NCBI GenBank assembly: GCA_934167835.1
Contig: CAKPLZ010000006.1
Coordinates: 38,316-102,315, forward strand
Length of the DNA: 64,000 nt
Source: an uncultured Clostridia bacterium
GTDB lineage: Bacteria; Bacillota; Clostridia; TANB77; CAG-508
Direction: 5' to 3'
Below the pieces are notes generated by a model. The model was not told the origin of the DNA and searched no databases. It worked only from the letters and a program-made list of their open reading frames with translations. Shown here piece by piece: positions 1 to 8,038 of the stretch (position 1 is the first letter of the stretch; every line of letters begins with the position of its first letter). A program made the translations under genes and the position numbers.

Positions 1-108
1 TTTGCCCTTATATATTTCTTGCCAATGCTTAACCCTGCTTTCCTGGTTCTCATCTATGCAATTCTCATAACCGAATTGTTTTAAATAATCCTTTACTATT
101 TTATCCAT
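1..108 (-). CDS. Phage portal protein, N-terminal fragment (partial)
   Basis: The first 36 codons of a gene that runs off the left edge. Its ATG overlaps the terminase stop codon (TAATG), the usual coupling in packaging operons. The visible peptide starts MDKIVKDYLKQFGYEN and contains HWQEIYKGK, which resembles the start of SPP1-type portal proteins. Portal genes normally follow the large terminase in this order. The identification rests on position and this short peptide, so it is inference. Confidence 0.6.
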   Translation of the reverse strand, partial: MDKIVKDYLKQFGYENCIDENQESRVKHWQEIYKGK

Positions 109-1442
109 TAATCTTTTTCTCCTATCAAATGTGGTAATATCAACCTTAAATATTTCCACACGCCCATAACCACGTATCGTTCTGCATCAGAGCAGTGGTC
201 ATTTTCTTTTACTGGTTCCTCTACTCCTGCATCTAATTTGTCCTTGTTATATTCATACATATAGCGTTCTGCTATTAGATGCTTTTGTTTTGGGCTTAAC
301 TTTAATCTACAATAGCTCATCATTTTTTGAACTCTGCTTATTCCCAAGGCTACATCGTTATCTGCATTTAATACGGATACCTCTGGGCAAACTCTTTTTA
401 TTTCTTCTGCCAATCCTTTTGCACTTGGATCTAAAAAAAGAACAAGCAATTTCTTGCCTGTTTGCTTCTCAACCTCAGTCTTAAACTTTTTAAATTCTTG
501 TGCATACTCGCTTGGGCTTTTCTGTTTTCCTGCATCTCTGCCTGAATAATAATATTCATCAATTCCTCTTAGCATTTTATTTGCATAGTCGATACCAAAT
601 ACTTCAAAAGTAGTGGCATTCATCTGTCCATAGTCCCCACCCGCTGCAAGGAATTTCATATTTGCTATTTCTTCTTTAGTTGGTTCACTTACCATTGTTG
701 ATTCATCGAACATATAATATATCAGTTCGTCTATTCCTGTACATTGCCCTAGCCATAGCCAGTTGTACATTTTTACGTCTAATATTCGTAGTTCTTCGGC
801 TGATTCAATCAACTTTCGTCCAAGCCATTTTTCTGGTACATCTCTGTAATCTGTGTGTATTCTTATGCAATCTTTTCTTTGACACATCTTTTCAACCCAC
901 TGCATTATTTTGGCTTTTGGGTTTTTAGGCGGATTGAAGTAGTATTCCATGCAGAACTCATCATCATTTCCCCTTATGAATGTGGCTTCAATGTTCTGAA
1001 GTTCATCTTCTCCTTCGCCTTTGTCAAAGAACTCAGTTGTTTCATCTACTATTACGAGTTTTATAGGTTTGTTTTCATCAATTATTCCTTTCGTATCATC
1101 TAGCCCATCGTTTCCTGTAAAGATTACAGTGTTATTATTTTTCTTATATTTGATTTCCATCGGGCTTACTGTTATTTTAAAATCAGATTTTTTTAAGCCT
1201 AGCCTTGTAATAGCTCTTAAACATTCTTTAAATATTGTCTTTTTAAGCTTGTTGTGGAATTTTCTCATTGCAACAACACTGCAATTATTATCGCTCACTA
1301 TCTTGTAGATTGCTTTTATCCCGCCTCTACTAGATTTGGTTCCTGCTCTTCCAGATGTGAAGATTTTATGTGTATGCTTTTTGTCGTTAAATGTTGAATA
1401 ATATTTTGGTATTATTTCATCACTTAATCTAATCTGTTTCAT
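108..1442 (-). CDS. terL: Phage terminase large subunit (PBSX/XtmB type)
   Basis: ATPase-nuclease that drives DNA packaging into the prohead. The ATPase half shows a Walker A-like SGRAGTKSS near residue 30 and a Walker B IVDETTEF near residue 130. The C-terminal RNase H-like nuclease shows acidic residues in GGDYGQMNATTF, LFLDPSAKGL and DHCSDAERY. About 444 residues, normal for the family. The ATG at 1442 is chosen because AAGGAG lies about 7 bases upstream; an earlier in-frame start would lie before that site. It overlaps the end of the small-terminase-like gene and is followed by the portal gene. No in-frame CGG. Confidence 0.9.
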   Translation of the reverse strand: MKQIRLSDEIIPKYYSTFNDKKHTHKIFTSGRAGTKSSRGGIKAIYKIVSDNNCSVVAMRKFHNKLKKTIFKECLRAITRLGLKKSDFKITVSPMEIKYKKNNNTVIFTGNDGLDDTKGIIDENKPIKLVIVDETTEFFDKGEGEDELQNIEATFIRGNDDEFCMEYYFNPPKNPKAKIMQWVEKMCQRKDCIRIHTDYRDVPEKWLGRKLIESAEELRILDVKMYNWLWLGQCTGIDELIYYMFDESTMVSEPTKEEIANMKFLAAGGDYGQMNATTFEVFGIDYANKMLRGIDEYYYSGRDAGKQKSPSEYAQEFKKFKTEVEKQTGKKLLVLFLDPSAKGLAEEIKRVCPEVSVLNADNDVALGISRVQKMMSYCRLKLSPKQKHLIAERYMYEYNKDKLDAGVEEPVKENDHCSDAERYVVMGVWKYLRLILPHLIGEKD

Positions 1443-1842
1443 CTTCATCTCCTTCAAAATCTTGTGGCAAATCATTTATTATCTGCACTTTATCATCATC
1501 TGTTGCTGTTTGTTCATCCTGAACAACTTTCCTAATTTCTTGAAATGCACTTACTTGATTTCTTCCATCTTTCAATGATGTCATCCAAAGTGAAATCAAC
1601 ATGGCCATTTGGTTATCAATTTCATCTTCTTCAAATCCTAACTCGGCAAGCATTTTTGTTATTCTATTGCCATTTCTATCTTTACCTTTAAATGGCATTG
1701 ACAACAGCATTTGCATTTGCTCTTTCATTGCTTTTCTTTGTCGTCTTACTTCTCCAGACCTTATACCACCCTGTCTAGCGTATTCTCTCTGTTCACTCTT
1801 TGTTCGTTGTCCAAACGGTATTAAATTTTGTTCATTCGCCAT
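1429..1842 (-). CDS. Small terminase-like phage protein
   Basis: 137 residues. The N-terminus is basic and contains a KGG-like segment (EYARQGGIRSGEVRRQRK), then a helical middle and a very acidic tail ending EGDEDETD. Proteins with this arrangement usually sit directly before the large terminase and supply DNA recognition for packaging. Its 3' end overlaps the terminase start, indicating translational coupling. The small-terminase role is inferred from position; I see no clear helix-turn-helix. Confidence 0.6.
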   Translation of the reverse strand: MANEQNLIPFGQRTKSEQREYARQGGIRSGEVRRQRKAMKEQMQMLLSMPFKGKDRNGNRITKMLAELGFEEDEIDNQMAMLISLWMTSLKDGRNQVSAFQEIRKVVQDEQTATDDDKVQIINDLPQDFEGDEDETD

Positions 1843-1883
1843 CTACCTCCACCTACTTAGCTTTTTTGTAATATCCAATTTTA

Positions 1884-1915
1884 ATAAAAAGCCTGCTACT
1901 CTAAGATAGCAGGCT
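1884..1915 (-). terminator. Intrinsic terminator upstream of the packaging genes
   Basis: Inverted repeat AGCCTGCTA / TAGCAGGCT with an 8-base loop, followed on the minus strand by TTTTTATT. It lies between the ArpU-like gene and the small terminase-like gene, so it probably separates early from late transcription. The 1843-2012 gap otherwise holds a short AACCGGACAA direct repeat and nothing coding that I can see. Confidence 0.75.
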
Positions 1916-2012
1916 CAAGGAAAGGAATACCAATGAGAAATCATATATACTTTTGCTTGTACTAATTATACCACACCAAAACCGGACAAACCGGACAAAC
2001 TGAAAATTTCTT

Positions 2013-2424
2013 TTATTTTTTTTGATTCTTTTCAAAATATCTTTCTAACTGCTTTCTTGCAGTATCTTCATGTTCATAGCCGCATTTCCATTTGAATTTG
2101 AACCCAAGTCATACAGTTAATGTATCTGTATTCTGCAATTCTTTTTATTTTCCTTGGTAGTTTATCTATTATCTCATCAGCTTTATCTATAAGGTCCAAC
2201 AAGTTTTCTTGTTTTTCTCTAAGTTTTTCCTCCAATCTGTCGATTTTCGATAGCCTATTCAAGTCCACTCCCCTTATCACGGCATGTCTCTTATAACCAT
2301 TTTGAACTACATCAGATACTATTGCCGATTGATTTTCTATTTTTTCTAATCGTTTTTTTAAATTTTCAGACTCTTGTTTTAATTCATTGTATTGCTCTAA
2401 TACACTTAAATCTTCTTTGGTCAT
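2013..2424 (-). CDS. ArpU/DUF1492-like phage transcription regulator, with a +1 shift at CGG
   Basis: Sigma-factor-like phage protein of the kind that controls late genes. The first part is a long coiled coil; then come RYRYINCMTW and a helix-turn-helix. Read without a shift, the protein ends abruptly at ATG CGG CTA TGA. Skipping the C of CGG (2080-2082) gives MGYEHEDTARKQLERYFEKN, the expected C-terminal helix of the family, and a 136-residue product. Length is divisible by three only after removing one base. The ATG at 2424 follows GAGGTGG by about 8 bases. It sits just before the packaging genes, consistent with a late-gene switch. Confidence 0.8.
2080..2082 (-). other. CGG +1 frameshift site 1 (ArpU-like gene)
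   Basis: mRNA ATG GAA ATG CGG CTA TGA. Zero frame stops two codons later. Omitting C gives ATG GGC TAT GAA CAT, the conserved MGYEHEDTAR helix. The P-site codon ATG cannot re-pair at +1 (TGC). Confidence 0.85.
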
Positions 2425-2437
2425 TCTCAACACCACC

Positions 2438-2599
2438 TCACAATTTTATAAAATCTAAAATTATGTTTATCAAAATAAGAACCTCCAAGAAATAAACTAT
2501 TTCAAAAGTTATTCCTTTATTATGTATTGCTATATCTAATGATTTTGAAAACACTAATACTATCAACAACGGTATTAATATTATTTTTAAAATTAACAT
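2438..2599 (-). CDS. Small phage membrane protein (53 aa)
   Basis: A short gene starting ATG at 2599 behind AGAGGTG (7-base spacing), whose start overlaps the end of the SNF2 helicase gene. The product MLILKIILIPLLIVLVFS... has one strong N-terminal membrane span and a second hydrophobic stretch near the C-terminus (LEVLILINIILDF). It ends at 2438, just ahead of the ArpU-like start at 2424. No family recognised; the start site, overlap and hydrophobicity support it as a real gene. Confidence 0.6.
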   Translation of the reverse strand: MLILKIILIPLLIVLVFSKSLDIAIHNKGITFEIVYFLEVLILINIILDFIKL

Positions 2600-3983
2600 A
2601 TCTTTTCACCTCTAATTTTTTTAATTCTTGCTTTTAAGCTCTCTAGCAAGGCATTTTGATTACAATTTTTATCTTCCAGTGCTTTTATTACATCTACGTC
2701 TCTACAGTTATCCACAATAAGGTTGTGTATAAATACTGTGTTTTTCTGTCCTTGTCTGTATAACCTTGCATTTGCCTGGCTGTATAGTTCAAGACTCCAA
2801 TTAAGTCCAAACCAAACAATATGATTTCCTCCATCTTGTAAATTCAACCCGTATGCTGCAGATGCTGGATGTGCTAATAATATATCTAATTCTTTATTGT
2901 TCCATTTTGCGATATCATTACTGTCTTTAAGTATTCCAACTTTCAGTTGTAATTTCTTTAACGAACTTTTTATCCTCTCTAAGTCATGTTGGAAATTGTA
3001 AAACACAAGCAATGGTTGTCCGTTGGGCTTCTTCAATTAATTCCAGAAGAGCCTCAATCTTATTATCATGTATTTCAACATACTCGTGGCTATCATCTTT
3101 ATATATTGCTCCATTACAAAACTGCAAAAGTTTATTTGTTAATGCTGCTGCAGAGGCAACATCTATTTCTTCTTCATTAACTTGCAAAAACATCTCTTTT
3201 TCAAATTGTTCATACTCTTTTTGAACTCTTGAGTCTAATTTTATGTATCTATCATCAATTATCTTTTCTGGCATTTGTAAATAATCTTTTGCTTGAAGAC
3301 TTATACAGATATCTCCAATTTTTCGTTTAATGACTTCCACGGCATTTTCTTTTGCTTTGTAAGTAAATATCCTGTCTGCACTCCTTTTATCAGGTTCAAA
3401 ATAATCCTCACGATAATGAGTTATATATTTTCCCAATCTTTCTCCTTGGTCTAACAAATAAATCTGAGACCACAAGTCTATATACCCATTTGGTGCAGGT
3501 GTTCCTGTTAGCCCTATTATTCTCTTTATCAAAGGTCTTATGTTTTTCAAGGCCTTAAATCTTTTAGAATTATTATTTTTAAAGCTTGATAGTTCATCGA
3601 TTACCACCATATCAAATGGCCAATCGTTTTTATAATAGTCTACTAGCCACACTACATTTTCACGATTAATTACATAAATGTCCGCTGGTGTATTGAGTGC
3701 TTTTATTCTTTTTGCTAAAGTTCCTAAAACCGGTTGAATTTTTAGTAATTTTAAGTGTTCCCACTTTTCTTGTTCTCTTACCCACGTGTCCTCTGCAACT
3801 CTTTTTGGTGCTATTACTAATACTTTTTTAACTAGAAATCTATTATATTTCAGGTCATTTATTGCTGTTAGAGTAATTACTGTTTTCCCTAATCCGCATA
3901 TCTAAAAACAAGCCAAGTTGTTCATCTGTTATGCACCTTGAAATACAATACCTTTGATAACTATGTGGACTGAATTTTTGCAT
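2593..3983 (-). CDS. Phage SNF2/DEAD-like helicase with two +1 shifts at CGG
   Basis: Superfamily 2 helicase of phage replication modules. The zero frame is interrupted twice, each time at an in-frame CGG (3894-3896 and 3020-3022). With the C skipped at both, one 462-residue protein results: SYQRYCISRCITDEQ, motif I DMGLGKTVI, motif II VIDELSSFKN, motif III GLTGTPAPNG, then GQPLLVFYNFQHDL, HPASAAYGLNLQ and ARLYRQGQ (motif VI). The first site lies inside motif I itself, so without the shift no ATPase could be made. The ATG at 3983 follows GAGGTG. It lies downstream of the VRR-NUC nuclease gene, its usual partner. Confidence 0.85.
3020..3022 (-). other. CGG +1 frameshift site 3 (SNF2 helicase, C-terminal half)
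   Basis: mRNA GCC CAA CGG ACA ACC. Zero frame stops 12 codons after the CGG. Omitting C gives CAA GGA CAA CCA, the start of GQPLLVFYNF. A single-base insertion in the CCC run just upstream would also restore frame (giving ANGQP), so this site is less exact than the others. Confidence 0.75.
3894..3896 (-). other. CGG +1 frameshift site 2 (SNF2 helicase, Walker A)
   Basis: mRNA GAT ATG CGG ATT AGG GAA. Zero frame stops 12 codons after the CGG. Omitting C gives GAT ATG GGA TTA GGG AAA ACA, that is DMGLGKT, the invariant motif I of SNF2 helicases. The required residue is therefore glycine. Confidence 0.9.
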
Positions 3984-4257
3984 TTTGTAACACCTCTATA
4001 AATTCATCTATTTTTTCTTCACTGTCTACTACCATAACGAAACAGTCAAGACTTCTTATAAATCTTATTTGTCTTTCTTGAAGTGTTGTTGTTTTTCCTC
4101 CTGGTCTTTTTATTTCTGCAAACCCAACTTTATTTCCAGGCAGTATTGCCAACCTATCTGGAGCTCCTGCATTTCCTGGGCTTACAAACTTAAAAGCCTT
4201 ACCACCTAATTTTTTAACCCTATCAACTAATTTTTTTTCAAGCTCTTTTTCCAACAT
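3961..4257 (-). CDS. VRR-NUC domain nuclease
   Basis: 98 residues, the full length of a stand-alone VRR-NUC protein (PD-(D/E)XK fold). Visible core: GGKAFKFVSPGNAGAPDRL, then GFAEIKRPGGKTT with the catalytic E-x-K, then the helix LQERQIRFIRSL. These small nucleases are thought to cut branched DNA and often sit beside SNF2-type helicases in phages, as here. The stop codon overlaps the SNF2 start region. Confidence 0.9.
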   Translation of the reverse strand: MLEKELEKKLVDRVKKLGGKAFKFVSPGNAGAPDRLAILPGNKVGFAEIKRPGGKTTTLQERQIRFIRSLDCFVMVVDSEEKIDEFIEVLQNAKIQST

Positions 4258-4477
4258 TATTTTTCCTCCTCTGTTTTAAACTTTCTTTCAATTCTTTTTC
4301 CCAACAGGTTCTATGTATAAATATTTCACGGTCTTTGTTTTTTGAATATTCAAAATTATTTTCCTCTATGTTTTGTTCAGTAATTCCTTCTTTGCAAATT
4401 CTGCAAAGTCTTCTCTTTCCATAACCATCATCAGAAAATTTTTTTCTTAATTTTTTATCTTCCTTATCAACTAACAT
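4238..4477 (-). CDS. Small Cys-rich phage protein
   Basis: 79 residues from the ATG at 4477, which follows AAAGGAG by 6 bases. A basic N-terminus is followed by CRICKEG and later HRTCW, four potential zinc ligands in a C-x2-C...H-x2-C arrangement. It overlaps the VRR-NUC gene. No family recognised; a zinc-binding DNA- or RNA-associated role is only suggested by the ligands. Confidence 0.55.
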   Translation of the reverse strand: MLVDKEDKKLRKKFSDDGYGKRRLCRICKEGITEQNIEENNFEYSKNKDREIFIHRTCWEKELKESLKQRRKNNVGKRA

Positions 4478-4606
4478 TTTTTCTCCTTTCTTGGTTGAAC
4501 AGTTGGTCTCGCGTGCGCGTATATATATCATATTTGAGAGATTAGGTATATATATACATTCCTAATACATCTAATTTACCTATTTTAAATTTATTTATAT
4601 ATTTTA

Positions 4607-4760
4607 TTCCAACTATTCCAACATTGATGTTTTTTATTGTATTTTCGGGCATTTGCTAGGTTGGATATTCTCCAACTAGTTTCCAACTTTTCCAACTTTT
4701 TGTTGGACTTGTTGGAAAAGTTGGAAGACCATTGCGTTTTATATTCCAACAAGTCCAACA
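4607..4760. repeat. Iteron cluster: 11 CCAAC/GTTGG units, candidate phage origin
   Basis: Seven CCAAC units (4609, 4618, 4672, 4683, 4692, 4746, 4755) and four GTTGG units (4660, 4702, 4711, 4720) lie in about 150 bp. Adjacent units are mostly exactly 9 bases apart. Segments 4681-4696 (TTCCAACTTTTCCAAC) and 4711-4726 form a perfect 16-bp inverted repeat. The cluster sits immediately 3' of the primase-helicase gene, where phage origins often lie. The sequence 4532-4606 beside it is very AT-rich. The origin role is inference; binding sites for a regulator are an alternative. Confidence 0.6.
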
Positions 4761-7160
4761 TCAGCAACTCCTTATAAATCCACTTGTTTGAGTTCCGTTC
4801 TTCCCAAATCTCATATTTTTCTTATAGACATAGTCCAACTTTTTTTTCAAGATGTCTATGACTCTTTTTCTATCTAAACTAGTCTGCCTTTTCGCCTCTA
4901 TTTCCAAACAAACAGTCAAAATTTCACTTGCACACACCCTGTCTCGCTCAACTAAAATCTCATTTTCCGTTCCATTAAACAGCCAATAATTTCTTTGTTC
5001 TGCTGGTGTTTTATCAAACCAATTTACAGGTATTTTTCTTTCTAAGTATTCATTTATAACACTTTCCCATGGGTCCTTTATTAATCTTGACACTTGTTCT
5101 TTTTCTGCTGTGTCTGATACCTTTCCTGATAGATATAAAGGTTCATTTTCTCTAAATCTGTAAACCGCTTCAGCCCAAATTTGGTCTTTCTCTCTATCTA
5201 AGTCTTTGAATACATTTTTTATAGTTTTATTTTTTCCAACTTCTATTGGCCAATATCTTCTATTACCGGTTGAATCCCTTAAAAACTCATCATCATTTGT
5301 TGTTCCAAAGAATACACAATGTCTAGGATGTTCTTCTTCCCTGCGCTCATAGGGTGCTCTGTATTTATCAGTTTTTTGACCTAAAAATTGTTTTAATCTA
5401 CTACTATCTGCTTTATTAAACCCTTGTAATTCTGGAACTTCTGCAATAATACAGTTCTGTAACAATAGTAATGTATCTTTACTATTAAAGTCCACAATAT
5501 TATCCGTGAACCACTCTCCTGCAAGTTTATTAAGTAATGTGCTTTTCCCTATTCCCTGTTTACCTGTTAAGATTATCATATTGTCAAACTTAACAGGCAT
5601 TTCCGTAATAGCCCTGGATACAACCGCAGTCAAAGCCTTTCGTGTTGTTTGCCTTGTATAGTCGCTATCTTCCGCACCTAAATAATCTATAATTAATGTA
5701 TCTAGCCTTTCTTTGCCATCCCATACTAGTCCTTCAAAATATTCTCTTGCTACATTTGTAGACCTTCTATTTTTTAGTATAGCTAGGGCATCATTTATAA
5801 TAGAAGGACCTTTGAACCCTTCGTAGAACTTTTCAAAATGAGCTCTTAGTTCTGCATCATCACTATCAGACCATAGTTTTGGATAGTGTTCAAAATCTCT
5901 ACCCCAAGGCATTTTATCTTTTATTAAAAACCTATTTGAAAATCTATCATAAATAAGTCTGCTTTTAAATTCTTCAGCATTTTCTAAAATTAGAGCTGCA
6001 TTATTTATGGTTTTATCTATAAAGCCGGTGTTATTTGACCTTGTGAGTTTTAATCTCCATGAAGAATCTTCCTCTTTGGGATTCACTCCAAATTCAGCTT
6101 TAGCTATGGCCATTCTTTGTTGTTCATATATGCTTCTTACCTCTTCGTCATTCAGTGCGAATTTGCACATTTCTATATAGCTTGGAAGCCTGTTTGCTGG
6201 TGTTCCTTCTTTTACTTCATTATCTAATTCACCAAATTTATGTATTCTCACTAAATCAAAGCTATTACAAAGTATTCGACTCGCTGGGTCTGTTGCATGA
6301 AAGCTATAAAGCCATTTCCCTTCGCCATAAACGGTTGCTCCATTTGCAACAGAACCTTCAATGTATGTATATTTATCTGAGGCATTGCCTTGCTCATAAA
6401 CATCTGTTAAATATTTGCTTATAACAGCAGGTATATCATAAACTTTACAAAATGCTCCCACCAAATTATCTTTTTGAAGAGGATCCTTTTGTTTGGTAAT
6501 TTCTCTTTTTATGATTTCCGGTTCTTTTGCAATTTTAGGCCATTCATTTATATCTTTCCAGTTTTTATATAAATTTAATACCCCATCTGCAAAAGCAAAT
6601 GACTTATCTTCAAACTCGAATATAAATTCACTATCTTTACTACAGCTTGGCCAATACATTAATCTTGAGGCCTCAAAAGTGCTTTGGTCCATTATGGATA
6701 AATCTATAAAACTTGCAATTTTTCTTGCAATAGGTTCATATTCCTCTGCTGTTACTGGCCTAGAAAGTGGAATTATTATTCTTAATCTAGGCTTATAAGA
6801 GCAGTGTTTCCTTGTAGAATACACTGCGTAATTACACCCTAAGCCTCTTACTAAATTTAAAACTTTCTCAGTTTGTCCTGGCTCAATATTATCCGCGTCA
6901 AGTGTAACCATACATCTATTTATTACATTTTCAGCTTTTCTTCTATTATCTTTTAATTCACCAGCAACAAATCCTCCAACATCTTTTAATTCATCTTGGT
7001 CTGATTTTTTCATTTTCATGTATTGTTCATACGTTTCATCTGTATATGTTGGTTTACTAATTTTAGCTACAAAATCAGACCATAAGATTTCTTGGGTTAC
7101 CCATTTAATTGTTTTTCTATTATTTGCAATACTTATTTTTAATTTTTTATCGTTTTGCAC
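4761..7160 (-). CDS. Virulence-associated E (VapE)-type primase-helicase
   Basis: 799 residues. The N-terminal third resembles the archaeo-eukaryotic primase-like domain seen in phage bifunctional primases (CMVTLDADNIEPG, YAVYSTRKHCSYKPRLRIIIPLS). The C-terminal half is a VirE/D5-type ATPase with Walker A LTGKQGIGKSTLL near residue 530, Walker B-like NCIIAEVPEL, and CVFFGTTNDDEFLRDSTGNRR with the sensor/arginine-finger region. It probably primes and unwinds DNA at the adjacent iteron region. The start is GTG at 7160 behind AGGAGGAAG. Several CGG trinucleotides occur but none in frame. Confidence 0.88.
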   Translation of the reverse strand: MQNDKKLKISIANNRKTIKWVTQEILWSDFVAKISKPTYTDETYEQYMKMKKSDQDELKDVGGFVAGELKDNRRKAENVINRCMVTLDADNIEPGQTEKVLNLVRGLGCNYAVYSTRKHCSYKPRLRIIIPLSRPVTAEEYEPIARKIASFIDLSIMDQSTFEASRLMYWPSCSKDSEFIFEFEDKSFAFADGVLNLYKNWKDINEWPKIAKEPEIIKREITKQKDPLQKDNLVGAFCKVYDIPAVISKYLTDVYEQGNASDKYTYIEGSVANGATVYGEGKWLYSFHATDPASRILCNSFDLVRIHKFGELDNEVKEGTPANRLPSYIEMCKFALNDEEVRSIYEQQRMAIAKAEFGVNPKEEDSSWRLKLTRSNNTGFIDKTINNAALILENAEEFKSRLIYDRFSNRFLIKDKMPWGRDFEHYPKLWSDSDDAELRAHFEKFYEGFKGPSIINDALAILKNRRSTNVAREYFEGLVWDGKERLDTLIIDYLGAEDSDYTRQTTRKALTAVVSRAITEMPVKFDNMIILTGKQGIGKSTLLNKLAGEWFTDNIVDFNSKDTLLLLQNCIIAEVPELQGFNKADSSRLKQFLGQKTDKYRAPYERREEEHPRHCVFFGTTNDDEFLRDSTGNRRYWPIEVGKNKTIKNVFKDLDREKDQIWAEAVYRFRENEPLYLSGKVSDTAEKEQVSRLIKDPWESVINEYLERKIPVNWFDKTPAEQRNYWLFNGTENEILVERDRVCASEILTVCLEIEAKRQTSLDRKRVIDILKKKLDYVYKKNMRFGKNGTQTSGFIRSC

Positions 7161-7186
7161 ATTTCTCTTCCTCCTAACTAACTTTG

Positions 7187-7396
7187 TTATGCTATTTCTT
7201 TAAGAACTTCGTCTACAATAATAGATTGTTGCATTTCTATTTTCTTTTCTAGTTTATAATTTTCAAGCCTTAATTTGTATATTCTACAACCCGCAAAAAT
7301 ATTAGTTAAAGCACTTATTACTAATAGTGTTAAAGTTATATACCCTAATATTGTTATTGTTATTTCATAGTCTTTATGTATTTTCGCTTTTTTCAT
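7187..7396 (-). CDS. Small phage membrane protein with coiled-coil tail
   Basis: 69 residues from the ATG at 7396 behind AAGGAGG. One membrane span (ITILGYITLTLLVISALTNIFAG) is followed by a charged helical tail (LRLENYKLEKKIEMQQ). Its start overlaps the end of the next upstream gene (ATGA-type). No family recognised. It is one of three consecutive small genes between the polymerase and the VapE protein. Confidence 0.55.
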   Translation of the reverse strand: MKKAKIHKDYEITITILGYITLTLLVISALTNIFAGCRIYKLRLENYKLEKKIEMQQSIIVDEVLKEIA

Positions 7397-7803
7397 TTTC
7401 CTATCCTCCTTGCACACTTTAACTCTTTTACAACTTTTGGTGTATATTCTCTTGTACTATGCAAATTTTTTAAATTTTCTATATTCTTAAGTGCCTGCTT
7501 TGTATCTGCGATAATCCCTTTTGTTATATATTTGTCCGCATAGCCCTTTAGCGTTTTCACAAAATCTAAAGTATCCTTGAGAACTCTTCTCTCTTTTCTT
7601 GTTTTTGTTAGGTTGTTTGCTACCTTCATAATTTCTATTCCATTTAATTTTGCAAGCTCCAATTCGTGTAAATAATCATCTTGCTCATTTTCTTTTTTGC
7701 TTATCTCTGTCTCCAAGTTTTTTTTTGCGCTGTCTAAATTTTCAAAAAATTCCTCAACATCCTTTAAAAAAGTTTCCACTTGTTCTGTTTCACATATTTG
7801 CAT
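7393..7803 (-). CDS. Phage coiled-coil protein
   Basis: 136 residues, almost entirely helical and charged, with a predicted long coiled coil (SAKKNLETEISKKENEQ to RKERRVLKDTLDFVK). No enzymatic motif seen. It overlaps both neighbours by a few bases, so the three small genes are probably translated together. Function unknown. Confidence 0.55.
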   Translation of the reverse strand: MQICETEQVETFLKDVEEFFENLDSAKKNLETEISKKENEQDDYLHELELAKLNGIEIMKVANNLTKTRKERRVLKDTLDFVKTLKGYADKYITKGIIADTKQALKNIENLKNLHSTREYTPKVVKELKCARRIGK

Positions 7804-8032
7804 AATTCAATTCCTCCTGTGTTTTTTCATAATTAATTCTTAAATTTTCTTCTAAGTCTGCAATCGCAGATTGTTGTGTCTCTGTTAGCCCTTTCAAATG
7901 CTCATTTTCTTTTATTTGTGCTGCTATAACTATTTCTTGCTTATAACAACAAAGGGTTATTATTAGCATTGCAACAAGGCACAATGCTATTATTATTCTT
8001 TGTATAATTATTGTTTTTCTTAAATTATTCAT
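7790..8032 (-). CDS. Small phage membrane protein
   Basis: 80 residues. One N-terminal membrane span (IIIALCLVAMLIITLCCY) is followed by a periplasm- or cytoplasm-facing helix rich in Glu and Gln (LTETQQSAIADLEENL). The layout resembles the 7187-7396 product, which may point to duplication, but identity is low. It starts just after the polymerase gene ends. Function unknown. Confidence 0.5.
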   Translation of the reverse strand: MNNLRKTIIIQRIIIALCLVAMLIITLCCYKQEIVIAAQIKENEHLKGLTETQQSAIADLEENLRINYEKTQEELNYANM

Positions 8033-8038
8033 ATATAA

